Shown here one piece after another: positions 6,885 through 13,880 of a stretch of 34,502 nt of DNA. Source of the stretch: Chitinophagales bacterium (lineage in GTDB: Bacteria; Bacteroidota; Bacteroidia; Chitinophagales; Chitinophagaceae). The position numbers and the translations under genes were made by a program. The stretch spans positions 1 through 34,502 of the forward strand of contig JAATGQ010000145.1 in NCBI GenBank assembly GCA_015654595.1. Direction: 5' to 3'. Each line of letters begins with the position of its first letter. The first letter of the stretch is position 1. The notes beneath the pieces are model-generated. The model was not told the origin of the DNA. It did not search any database and worked only from the letters and a program-made list of their open reading frames with translations.

Positions 6885-8360
6885 ATGCTGCCCTTCGACA
6901 AGCTCCTGCCCACAGACAAAACATCCGCACAGCCGGTATACCAGCAGATCGCCAATGCAATGATCCGTCATATCCAAAGCGGTCTGTTCACGCCGGGTAT
7001 GGCCCTTCCCGGCACTCGCGAGCTGGCCGGTCTGCTTAATCTCCATCGCAAGACAGCCATAGCCGCCTACGACGAACTCGCAGCGCAGGGCTGGATAACG
7101 GCCATTCCCCGAAAAGGATTCAACGTAACCCATATCCTGCCGGAAGTAAAGCCCCGGCGATGGGCCCAGAAACCGCAGGATCTGTCTTTCCGGGAGAAGA
7201 TGGCCGCGCCTTTTTATATCCTCCATAAAACGGGTTTCCCGGCCCCTGCTTTGCTCCCGATCCCTCCCCGACTGATCATCGACGATGGGCATCCGGATGA
7301 TCGCCTCGCCCCCATCGATCTGCTGGGCAGGGAATATCGGGGGAGGTTGAAGTCTGCAGCCGTTCGCCGACAGGTGTCGGCTTCTCTTGTAGCTGGCTCG
7401 CCCCGCCTCAGGGAAGCGCTTGTTTCCTGGCTTGCCGGAACAAGAGGGCTGCAGGCGCAGGTTTCCAATATTCTTGTCACTCATGGCGCCCAGATGAGTA
7501 TCTATATAGCCGCTAATCTTCTTTTGAAAGCCGGCGACGCCGTTATCGTTGCCGAACCCGGCTATTTCGTCGCCAACGAGGTCTTCCACCACCTTGGAGC
7601 AAACATCCTTCGGGTTCCTATAGACGAACACGGCATCGATGTCGACAGAGTCGAAAAACTCTGCCGGCAGCATCCCACCCGGATGCTGTATGTGATTCCC
7701 CATCATCACCATCCCACTACCGTCACCCTTAGCCCCGAAAGAAGGATGCGCCTGCTCGAACTGGCTGAAAAGTTCAATTTTGCCATCGTCGAAGACGACT
7801 ATGATTATGATTTTCATTATTCTTCTTCACCCTACCTGCCGCTTGCCTCCGGCAATCACGGCAACAGGGTTGTCTATATCGGCTCCTTTTCCAAATCTCT
7901 TTCCCGCTCCATTCGGGTGGGCTTTATGGTTGGCCCCGAAGACTTTACCGCGCAGGCCGTCTATCTCAGACGACTCATCGAGTTGAAAGGAGACAACAAT
8001 ATGGAAGATACACTCGCAGCGCTTATCCTTAACGGGGATATCAGCCGGCACCTGAAAAAAGTAAATAAAATATACGAGACCCGCCGCAACCATCTCTGCC
8101 AGTTGCTGGACACACGCCTCTCCGGCATTGTCAGCTACCGCAAACCCTCCGGCGGCATGGCCATCTGGACCAGCTTTGCCCCCCACATCCCCCTCCCCGA
8201 TCTCACCGCCAAAGCCCTTCGCCAAGGCCTTTATCTCAGCGACACCCGTCTCTACAATACGCACCAAACCAACTACAACGCGACCCGTATTGGCTTCGCC
8301 TCTCTTTCGGAACCCGAAATGGAAGAAGCGATCGATATCCTTGCGCACTGCGCGCAATGA
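6885..8360 (+). CDS. MocR/PdxR-type transcriptional regulator (GntR HTH plus class I aminotransferase domain)
   Basis: A 491-residue regulator of normal MocR length. The GntR winged helix is at about 15-82: PVYQQIANAMIRHIQSG, then LPGTRELAGLLNLHRKTAIA. A linker leads to a fold-type-I aminotransferase domain at about 130-491. PLP-binding residues visible are the Asp in IVEDDYDYDF (about 302-310) and the Schiff-base Lys in YIGSFSKSLSRSIRVGF (Lys337), with Arg344 after it. The IPHHHHPTTVTLSPERR stretch replaces the usual PSHQFPTG motif, with an unusual His run. Such proteins sense PLP or amino compounds and control adjacent genes, often also themselves. The ATG at 6885 is used. Its divergent neighbour is a GNAT acetyltransferase. 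It is not a working aminotransferase by default, although the catalytic Lys is intact. Confidence 0.93.
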   Translation: MLPFDKLLPTDKTSAQPVYQQIANAMIRHIQSGLFTPGMALPGTRELAGLLNLHRKTAIAAYDELAAQGWITAIPRKGFNVTHILPEVKPRRWAQKPQDLSFREKMAAPFYILHKTGFPAPALLPIPPRLIIDDGHPDDRLAPIDLLGREYRGRLKSAAVRRQVSASLVAGSPRLREALVSWLAGTRGLQAQVSNILVTHGAQMSIYIAANLLLKAGDAVIVAEPGYFVANEVFHHLGANILRVPIDEHGIDVDRVEKLCRQHPTRMLYVIPHHHHPTTVTLSPERRMRLLELAEKFNFAIVEDDYDYDFHYSSSPYLPLASGNHGNRVVYIGSFSKSLSRSIRVGFMVGPEDFTAQAVYLRRLIELKGDNNMEDTLAALILNGDISRHLKKVNKIYETRRNHLCQLLDTRLSGIVSYRKPSGGMAIWTSFAPHIPLPDLTAKALRQGLYLSDTRLYNTHQTNYNATRIGFASLSEPEMEEAIDILAHCAQ

Positions 8361-8472
8361 GCCGTTTGCATTATCGCCTGAATCTGGAAATATCCTATCC
8401 AACATCCGTCGTTCTATAGCACAACACTTGCATGCCATCGTAATTCTTCCTATTTTTCGGCCAAATCCCTTT

Positions 8473-9288
8473 ATGCTGAAACTTCGCGTACTCACTCCAT
8501 TGCTGATCCTGCTTTTTCCCTTATTCAGCCTGGCCCAGGACACTGTTTATTACAATACCATCTGGAAGGAAACGACAAAAGACAAGGCCGACTATTATCG
8601 CATAAAAACAAAAACAGCCGACGGATGGCTGGTAAAAGACTGCTTCCTGTCCGGAAAACCGCAAATGACAGGCGGCTATGCCGACGACTCGCTTCAGGTC
8701 AGCCAGGGCCGGTTTGTCTGGTATACCGAAAAAGGAGTCCCCACCCATAGCTGCATCTACGTTCAAGGCAAACTGGAAGGCGCAGATACGCTCTTCTACC
8801 CCAATGGACATCGACGGGAAGTTGGCGTAAACAAAGCTGGAGAAAAAGAAGGCGAATGGGTCGGCTACTACCCCAGTGGCGCCGTAGCCGCCAAAGTAAA
8901 ATATGAACAGGGCAAACAGGTATCCGCCTCCTTCTTTAACGAAGACGGATCTGCCAATAAAAAAATAAAAGAATTTGAGAAGGAAGCGGAATATCCCGGC
9001 GGCGTGCCGCAGCTCCTGCGCTTTTTAAATAAAAATTTACAATATCCGGATGCTGCTCTTAAGAGCCTGATCGAAGGGACCGTTGTGGTACAATTTAAAA
9101 TCTCCAAAGAAGGCCAGATGTCGGAGTTCAAAGTCGTACAATCGATAGACAAATCATTGGACAACGAAGCCTTGCGTGTGCTAAAAATGATGCCCGACTG
9201 GCAGCCCGCCATTCTGGGAGGCGTACCTGCCGATAGCTATTTCAAGCAACCTGTCCAATTTGATTTGCGGAGCGTGGAGAACAAATAA
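8473..9288 (+). CDS. Secreted MORN-repeat protein with TonB C-terminal domain
   Basis: A 271-residue protein with a signal peptide ending in FSLAQ (about residue 22). The middle part has YwqK-type MORN-like repeats (DTLFYPNGHRREVGV and EGEWVGYYPSGAVAAKVKYE, about 95-150). The C-terminal 90 residues match a TonB_C fold: EYPGGVPQLLRFLNKNLQYP, GTVVVQFKISKEGQMSEFKV, and NEALRVLKMMPDWQPA. This architecture is frequent in Bacteroidetes. The protein lacks the N-terminal membrane anchor and Pro-rich spacer of a working TonB, so it probably acts in the periplasm or envelope and not in energising receptors. I chose the ATG at 8473 because the signal peptide starts there; an open frame extends upstream to 8128 but overlaps the MocR gene. 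It follows MocR by 112 bases and converges with the next gene. Confidence 0.85.
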   Translation: MLKLRVLTPLLILLFPLFSLAQDTVYYNTIWKETTKDKADYYRIKTKTADGWLVKDCFLSGKPQMTGGYADDSLQVSQGRFVWYTEKGVPTHSCIYVQGKLEGADTLFYPNGHRREVGVNKAGEKEGEWVGYYPSGAVAAKVKYEQGKQVSASFFNEDGSANKKIKEFEKEAEYPGGVPQLLRFLNKNLQYPDAALKSLIEGTVVVQFKISKEGQMSEFKVVQSIDKSLDNEALRVLKMMPDWQPAILGGVPADSYFKQPVQFDLRSVENK

Positions 9289-9292
9289 AGGC

Positions 9293-9853
9293 TTACGCTC
9301 GTTTCCTCGTCAACACCGTCATCCATCCATTAAGCACCACCAGGTACGCCGGAAATAAAAAATAAAGCAGATCATGCCCGAAACAGATCGTCAGCGCCAG
9401 CATTGACGAGATCATCCCAAGCGGCCAGGCGACGCTCCTCTCAGTAGCAGGATCGCGGAAAGCCTTCCGAAGAGTCGGCACGGCAAGCGTTGCATCCGCC
9501 AGGATAGCAAAGATCGTCGTCGTCCAGGGATTGCTCGATACCAGGTAAACCCCGATACAAGCCAGCCCCAGTGCGAGGAACAGCCAGTCGCCGCGTTCGA
9601 AGGAATAGCTCCGGCTGATCAGCGCCGCCGCCGAAATACAGATACAGCCCGCCGTCGACCACAGGATGCTCGTCATACTCCATTGCCATCCGTTACCTAT
9701 GATCTGCGATACCAACGTCGTCCCCATCAGACATGCCCAACCCGCCCACGAGAGAACACTGGGTCTGATCTTCTTTCTAACGGTATTGATGAGATAAATG
9801 AGCTGCGAGCTGCCAATGACGATCCCTGACAGTATCCCGATAAGTCTTTCCAA
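9293..9853 (-). CDS. Small multi-pass membrane protein, possibly PQ-loop/SWEET-like
   Basis: A 186-residue protein with about six hydrophobic segments. I do not recognise a firm family. Two parts look alike: SSQLIYLINTVRKKIRPSVL near the N-terminus and DATLAVPTLRKAFRDPATER about 115 residues later. Each is a membrane helix running into a short basic segment with Pro, followed by a Ser/Trp-containing helix. This resembles the internal duplication of PQ-loop/SWEET-type carriers, although the exact Pro-Gln pair is absent. It starts at an ATG at 9853. Its stop codon lies 4 bases from the end of the convergent MORN/TonB gene. A strong terminator of the upstream DUF1080 gene lies just before its start, so it is probably transcribed on its own. 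Transport function is only a suggestion. Confidence 0.65.
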   Translation of the reverse strand: MERLIGILSGIVIGSSQLIYLINTVRKKIRPSVLSWAGWACLMGTTLVSQIIGNGWQWSMTSILWSTAGCICISAAALISRSYSFERGDWLFLALGLACIGVYLVSSNPWTTTIFAILADATLAVPTLRKAFRDPATERSVAWPLGMISSMLALTICFGHDLLYFLFPAYLVVLNGWMTVLTRKRA

Positions 9854-9867
9854 TGTAAAATAAATTT

Positions 9868-9907
9868 CGCCGGAAATTCGCTGGCAAAACGTAGCGAATT
9901 TCCGGCG
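9868..9907 (-). terminator. Intrinsic terminator of the DUF1080 gene
   Basis: Perfect 15-bp stem CGCCGGAAATTCGCT (9868-9882) / AGCGAATTTCCGGCG (9893-9907) with a 10-base loop. On the minus strand it is followed by a T-rich tract (AAATTTATTTTAC). It starts 18 bases after the DUF1080 stop codon. Confidence 0.85.
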
Positions 9908-9925
9908 GTTGCGTGGCTAACTGAA

Positions 9926-10852
9926 TCACTGCTTTGCAGGCGTGAGCACAATATTACGATATTCAATAGGACCATGATCCCCCTGTAAATAGATAGGGCC
10001 CGGTTCACCTTCCCGGCTATCCAGCGCACCGCCGGTAATACCAGGGATCTCCTGGTGACAAATAACGACGACACCATTCAACGCAACCGTCACCATCCTT
10101 CCCACCAGCGTCACATCATAAGACTGCCACTCTCCCGGATCTTTTGCCAGCATCTCTGTCGGCGCCAGAAAACCATAAACAGAGCCCAGCTGATTATTCA
10201 ACGGCTCCATTCCCTTGCTATCCTCCACCTGCAGCTCATAGCGTCCCCTTAGATAGACGCCGCTGTTGCTGCCCTTAGGATAACGAAACTCGATATGTAG
10301 CTTGAAGTCGGTAAACGTCGCATCCGTAACGATGTTAGCGCCCGAATGAGGACTAACCAGCAGGCTGCCCTCGGCTTTCCATTGGTTTTCACCCATCGCA
10401 TGCCAGCCTTTCAGATCTGTTCCATCAAATAATTTTATCGGCGTCCCCCATTTTGGCTCGGTATTCTTCCGAAGAGCAGGAGCCCGCCTTCCTACCCAGT
10501 TGTATTGATTGCCGTTGGGCAGAACCATCGTTCCTACCAAACTGTCTCCTTCGACATGCCCTTCCACAGACAGATCACGATCCTCCCGCTCCCATTGCGG
10601 CGGAATCGAAAAGTTCAGCTTTCCTCCGGAATAATAAACTTTTGAAATTGGCCTCGCGCTTCCTCCCATGCCTACGAAACGGCCCACGAGTGTCCTCGTA
10701 CCCGACAACCTTACCTCCAGCCACGAAGGAGCATCTTTTGAAGGTAAATGTACGGTCAGATCCCATCTTCCTTCGATGCTTACGCTATCCAAAAAAGCCG
10801 CCCTGGCATTTACACCCGCAGCCAGTAGCAGAAATAAAAATACCTTCTTCAT
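9926..10852 (-). CDS. DUF1080 (3-keto-disaccharide hydrolase-like) secreted protein
   Basis: A 308-residue exported protein. The signal peptide ends around VNARA (about residue 18). An N-terminal beta-rich domain at about 23-125 (IEGRWDLTVHLPSKDAPSWL) carries a lipocalin-like pattern. The DUF1080 domain fills about 135-308: LFDGTDLKGWHAMGENQWKA, FTDFKLHIEFRYPKGSNSGV, YLRGRYELQVEDS, and GPIYLQGDHGPIEYRNIVL. Some members of the family hydrolyse 3-keto-glycosides; others bind sugars. The window contains no 3-dehydrogenase of the GMC or Gfo/Idh type to supply a keto-sugar, so the substrate stays open. It starts at an ATG at 10852. The start codon is part of a palindrome (ATATGT-GT-ACATAT, 10851-10864), which might be a regulatory site. 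It has its own strong terminator. Confidence 0.88.
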   Translation of the reverse strand: MKKVFLFLLLAAGVNARAAFLDSVSIEGRWDLTVHLPSKDAPSWLEVRLSGTRTLVGRFVGMGGSARPISKVYYSGGKLNFSIPPQWEREDRDLSVEGHVEGDSLVGTMVLPNGNQYNWVGRRAPALRKNTEPKWGTPIKLFDGTDLKGWHAMGENQWKAEGSLLVSPHSGANIVTDATFTDFKLHIEFRYPKGSNSGVYLRGRYELQVEDSKGMEPLNNQLGSVYGFLAPTEMLAKDPGEWQSYDVTLVGRMVTVALNGVVVICHQEIPGITGGALDSREGEPGPIYLQGDHGPIEYRNIVLTPAKQ

Positions 10853-10903
10853 ATGTGTACATATTGAGAAGGTATGAATTTAAAGCTTTTTTCGGACTCC
10901 GGC

Positions 10904-11347
10904 TTACATGGCCTTTACATAGGCTATGATCTTGTCGACCTCAGCCTGCTTCAGATCAGTCACATCACCTTGCGGCAAAGTCAGGGTATACCAGACATCA
11001 GCAGTCTTTACATCCTGCTTCACATCCATACGCTTGATCTTATAGTCCTTATATTCGGCCGTCTCGCCGGTGCCGAGTTCTTTCAATGCAGAAAGTCCCT
11101 GTTGAAAATAACGCAGCTGATCCTTGTTACCAAGTTTGAGGGTCGACATATTCGTCTGTTTGGGATACTGACGATCGCGAAACAGAATAAGATATACCGT
11201 GTCTTTATCCTTTATAGTACGGCTTAACGTAAAAGGCCACTCTCCTGAACGAAGCTCCAGCAGCGTGACATTCGAAGTATTGCTCAGTTTAAATTGAGCC
11301 TTTGCGATACAAGGGATCAAAAATGCTAAGAGGATGAGTTTTTTCAT
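10904..11347 (-). CDS. Small secreted protein, paralogue of the next gene, unknown function
   Basis: A 147-residue protein with a clear signal peptide (MKKLILLAFLIPCIAKAQ). I do not recognise the family. It shares a pattern with the gene at 11407-11817: an RSGEWPFTL motif near the N-terminus, FRD, a stretch QLRYFQQGLSALKELGTGE, then YKIKRMD, VWYTL and LKQAEVDKI. The mature protein looks like a small mixed alpha/beta domain. I chose the ATG at 11347 because the signal peptide starts there, although the frame is open to 11470 into the neighbour. The two genes are 59 bases apart and look like a tandem duplication. Confidence 0.8.
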   Translation of the reverse strand: MKKLILLAFLIPCIAKAQFKLSNTSNVTLLELRSGEWPFTLSRTIKDKDTVYLILFRDRQYPKQTNMSTLKLGNKDQLRYFQQGLSALKELGTGETAEYKDYKIKRMDVKQDVKTADVWYTLTLPQGDVTDLKQAEVDKIIAYVKAM

Positions 11348-11406
11348 TTTTTGTATTTTTCCAAGGTATTTGGAATCAATACAACGCCGGATTTCATCTT
11401 TTAGTA

Positions 11407-11817
11407 CTACCAGGCGTCGATAGTTTTGCACATTATATCCGCTTCTGTCTGCTTGAAATTGATCAGACAAAACTGAGTACGAAGGGTATACCAGATGCCC
11501 TCAAATTTTTTATCGAACCGCTGTACGGAATAATTGCTGAACGTAGCCACCTCTCCGGTGCTGCTTCCTTTCAGCGCAACCAATGCCTGTTCAAGATATC
11601 TCAGCTGCTGCTTGTTAGGGAACGATAAGGTATCCAGTACCACGCCGTTCATCACCTGCTCATCTCTGAATGTCAGAGCATAAGTACCTGGGCCGTCAAA
11701 GTTTTTTTCCAGATTGATGGGCCATTCGCCCGCTCGGACTTCCACAATATTCCCGTTGGTCCGGGGCATACTGGCAATAAAAGGTAAGAATGCGATAGAA
11801 AGGAGTAGTCTTTTCAT
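11407..11817 (-). CDS. Small secreted protein, paralogue of the previous gene, unknown function
   Basis: A 136-residue protein with a signal peptide (MKRLLLSIAFLPFIASM). Motifs match its neighbour at 10904-11347: VRAGEWPINL, FRD, QLRYLEQALVALKGSSTGE, YSVQRFD, WYTL, and FKQTEADIM. Overall identity is low outside these positions, so the duplication is not recent. Two cysteines near the C-terminus (FCLINF, DIMCKT) are not in the other copy and could form a disulfide. I chose the ATG at 11817, in front of the signal peptide. It lies between the START-domain gene and its paralogue, all on the minus strand. Confidence 0.78.
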   Translation of the reverse strand: MKRLLLSIAFLPFIASMPRTNGNIVEVRAGEWPINLEKNFDGPGTYALTFRDEQVMNGVVLDTLSFPNKQQLRYLEQALVALKGSSTGEVATFSNYSVQRFDKKFEGIWYTLRTQFCLINFKQTEADIMCKTIDAW

Positions 11818-11952
11818 AACATATTGGAATGGTGCAATATAATAAGAGAAAATTAATTGTGCAATATCTATAGCAAAGCGTCTGCCAATTGCCGTTTCGA
11901 CGCTTCCGCGCCAGCCATCCCTGCGCAACAGCGCCGCGGCCCCCCAGGCGCT

Positions 11953-12600
11953 CTACTCCACCAAAAACGGCAACTTCACACCCTGATACTTCGCCTTCTT
12001 CAACTGCGCCTTTAACCCCTTAAACGACTCATAAGGCCCCTTCGCCGCAAACATATTCACCAGCCACGCGGGTATATCTCCTCCCGGATCACAGCGAAGC
12101 GTATACTCAACCTTCATCGTATGCGCCCCCACCGGCGTAATAACCCACTTCCCATCCGCAAACGGAACCCTTACAATATCCTTCTTATCCGGCATGTACT
12201 TCGGAAAGGTCGGCCCCAGGATCGTCACCACCCTCGTATGCGTATCCTGCAACACCTTTAACTGCGCTATAAAATCGCGGTTACTCGCAGGCCAGGGCAC
12301 CCGCACCTCGGAATAATAATACAACTCCGTCGGCGAAACCCGTTTCAACAACACACAGGACTTCGTCGCATAAACCCATTCCGATCCGGTATTCACATCC
12401 ATCAACACCGCTACCAATTGCGGCAAAGTCGCATCCAGCTCACACTCTACTTTTATCCCCTTGAACTTGGAATCGGGGAAGGTCTTCATGTAAATCGCAA
12501 TTCCATCCTTGTTGTCCTTTAATGTCCAGTCACTCTGGCCAAGGCCCCTAAAAAACAGCCCAGCCAGCAGCATGATTAAAAGTATTCTTCTATAGGTCAT
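11953..12600 (-). CDS. Secreted START-domain protein
   Basis: A 215-residue protein. A signal peptide ends around FRGLGQ (about residue 22), followed by a START/SRPBCC lipid- or hydrophobic-ligand-binding domain covering the rest. Typical START pieces are visible: DWTLKDNKDGIAIYMKTFPD, FKGIKVECELDATLPQLVAV, ASNRDFIAQLKVL, and PAWLVNMFAAKGPYESFKGL near the C-terminal helix. In bacteria such proteins are thought to bind lipids or other hydrophobic ligands in the envelope; the ligand is unknown. The ATG at 12600 is 27 bases downstream of a strong promoter (TTTG-N19-TAAGTTTG). The two small paralogues follow on the same strand. Confidence 0.85.
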   Translation of the reverse strand: MTYRRILLIMLLAGLFFRGLGQSDWTLKDNKDGIAIYMKTFPDSKFKGIKVECELDATLPQLVAVLMDVNTGSEWVYATKSCVLLKRVSPTELYYYSEVRVPWPASNRDFIAQLKVLQDTHTRVVTILGPTFPKYMPDKKDIVRVPFADGKWVITPVGAHTMKVEYTLRCDPGGDIPAWLVNMFAAKGPYESFKGLKAQLKKAKYQGVKLPFLVE

Positions 12601-12626
12601 ATGATTAAATTCTATAATTCTGTCCC

Positions 12627-12657
12627 CAAACTTAGTGTGTCCTGTCGCAAAAACAAA
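12627..12657 (-). promoter_or_regulatory. Bacteroidetes-type promoter of the START gene
   Basis: On the minus strand, -33 TTTG (12657-12654) is followed after 19 bases by -7 TAAGTTTG (12634-12627), matching TTTG-N19-TAnnTTTG. The -33 box lies in the T-tract of the terminator of the upstream aldo/keto reductase gene. The start codon is 26 bases beyond the -7 box. Confidence 0.75.
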
Positions 12658-12687
12658 ATTCCCGGCCGGTAATTCACCGGTCCGGGA
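12648..12687 (-). terminator. Intrinsic terminator of the aldo/keto reductase gene
   Basis: Stem TCCCGG-CCGGT (12660-12670) / ACCGG-T-CCGGGA (12676-12687): eleven pairs with one bulged base and loop AATTC. On the minus strand it is followed by ATTTTGTTTTTG. It is about 40 bases after the stop codon. Confidence 0.85.
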
Positions 12688-12725
12688 TTCTGCAAAAGAA
12701 AAAGCCCAATGTTATCCTGATATTA

Positions 12726-13748
12726 TCAATCTATTTTTCTGTCTCCTCCCGTGAATTGCAACATCCAGCCGGGGTATTCGGGCGGTAATTGGCTGACTTC
12801 GTCCAGCCTCTTTAGCTCATCGGTAGAAAACTGGATGCCCACTGATTTTAAATTGTCTTCCAGCTGTTCGATCTTCGTCGCCCCGACGATCACCGAAGTA
12901 ACCACCGGCTGATGCAGCAGCCAGGCCAGCGACAGCTGAGCCACCGAAGCGCCCTTCTCTTTTGCCAGTCCTTCCACCACATCCAGGATCTTAAAGCCTC
13001 TTTCTTTTTCAACAGGAGGAAAATCGAAGTTCTTGCGTCTGGCATCCTGCTCTCCCTGCCCGTCCTTTTTGTACTTCCCGCTCAAAAAACCACCCGCCAG
13101 CGGACTCCATACCAGCAGACCCAGTTGCTGATCTTTCAGCAATGGAGCGAGCTCTCTTTCCAGATCCCTCCCCGCCAGCGTGTAATAAGCCTGCAAAGAA
13201 CAAAAGGATTGCACTCTCGTATAATGAGAAAAATCCAGCGCCTTCATCAGCTGCCAGGCGGCAAAATTGCTTGCGCCGATGTAGCGGACCTTCCCCTGCT
13301 TAACCAGGTCATCCAATGTCCACAGGGTCTCCTGCAACGGCGTCAGCGGATCGAAACTATGTACCTGGTATAAGTCGATGTAGTCGGTCTGAAGCCGGCG
13401 CAAACTGTCCTCCACCTGCTTCAGGATATGCTTACGGGTGAGTCCTGAGTCGTTTGGGCCCTGGCCCATCTGTCCGCGAACCTTGGTAGCGATCACCAGG
13501 TCATCCCGGTTAAGCCCCAGATTCTTTATGGATTGTCCCGTTATTTCCTCAGACCAGCCCTCGGAATAAACATTGGCCGTGTCGATAAAATTGATCCCCG
13601 CATCGATCGACCGCTTGACCATATTGTCCGCCGCCTGCTGATCGAGATTGCCGATCGACTTTGCCCATCCCTTTCCGCCAAAGGTCATCGTCCCCAAACA
13701 CAACTCCGATACTTTGAGACCAGTATTTCCTAATAATTTATATTTCAT
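12726..13748 (-). CDS. Aldo/keto reductase
   Basis: A 340-residue NAD(P)H-dependent oxidoreductase with an (alpha/beta)8 barrel. It starts at ATG 13748 (MKYKLLGNTGLKVSELCLGT). The catalytic tetrad is complete: Asp56 and Tyr61 (FIDTANVYSEG), Lys89 (VIATKVRG) and His130 (LYQVHSFD). The family signature VRYIGASNFAAWQL and the cofactor part TSVIVGATKIEQLEDNL are also present. It resembles the general YajO/Tas-like and voltage-gated-K-channel-beta-like group of reductases acting on aldehydes or keto-sugars; the substrate cannot be told. A hairpin (CGATCA-TTT-TGATCG, 13751-13765) lies 2 bases before the start codon and may hide it or bind a regulator. It has its own terminator at 12648-12687. Confidence 0.93.
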   Translation of the reverse strand: MKYKLLGNTGLKVSELCLGTMTFGGKGWAKSIGNLDQQAADNMVKRSIDAGINFIDTANVYSEGWSEEITGQSIKNLGLNRDDLVIATKVRGQMGQGPNDSGLTRKHILKQVEDSLRRLQTDYIDLYQVHSFDPLTPLQETLWTLDDLVKQGKVRYIGASNFAAWQLMKALDFSHYTRVQSFCSLQAYYTLAGRDLERELAPLLKDQQLGLLVWSPLAGGFLSGKYKKDGQGEQDARRKNFDFPPVEKERGFKILDVVEGLAKEKGASVAQLSLAWLLHQPVVTSVIVGATKIEQLEDNLKSVGIQFSTDELKRLDEVSQLPPEYPGWMLQFTGGDRKID

Positions 13749-13750
13749 AA

Positions 13751-13765
13751 CGATCATTTTGATCG
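13751..13765. promoter_or_regulatory. Palindrome next to aldo/keto reductase start
   Basis: CGATCA-TTT-TGATCG, perfect 6-base arms with a 3-base spacer, ending 2 bases upstream of the ATG. It could be an operator or an RNA hairpin that masks the start. With arms this short, chance is possible. Confidence 0.3.
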
Positions 13766-13880
13766 GTTGCCGCAATTATTGGTCCAGCACCGCCCGCCAA
13801 GCCCCGATCGCCCGTCGTCGCAACTCGTGTCGGGCAGCCATCACCACGTCCCACGCCGGCATCACGCCCGTTCGCCAGCC

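Noticed and set aside
8128..8472. N-terminal extension of the MORN/TonB protein
   Set aside because: The extension overlaps the 3' part of the MocR gene in another frame and is Pro/Ser-rich; a signal peptide begins at the ATG at 8473.
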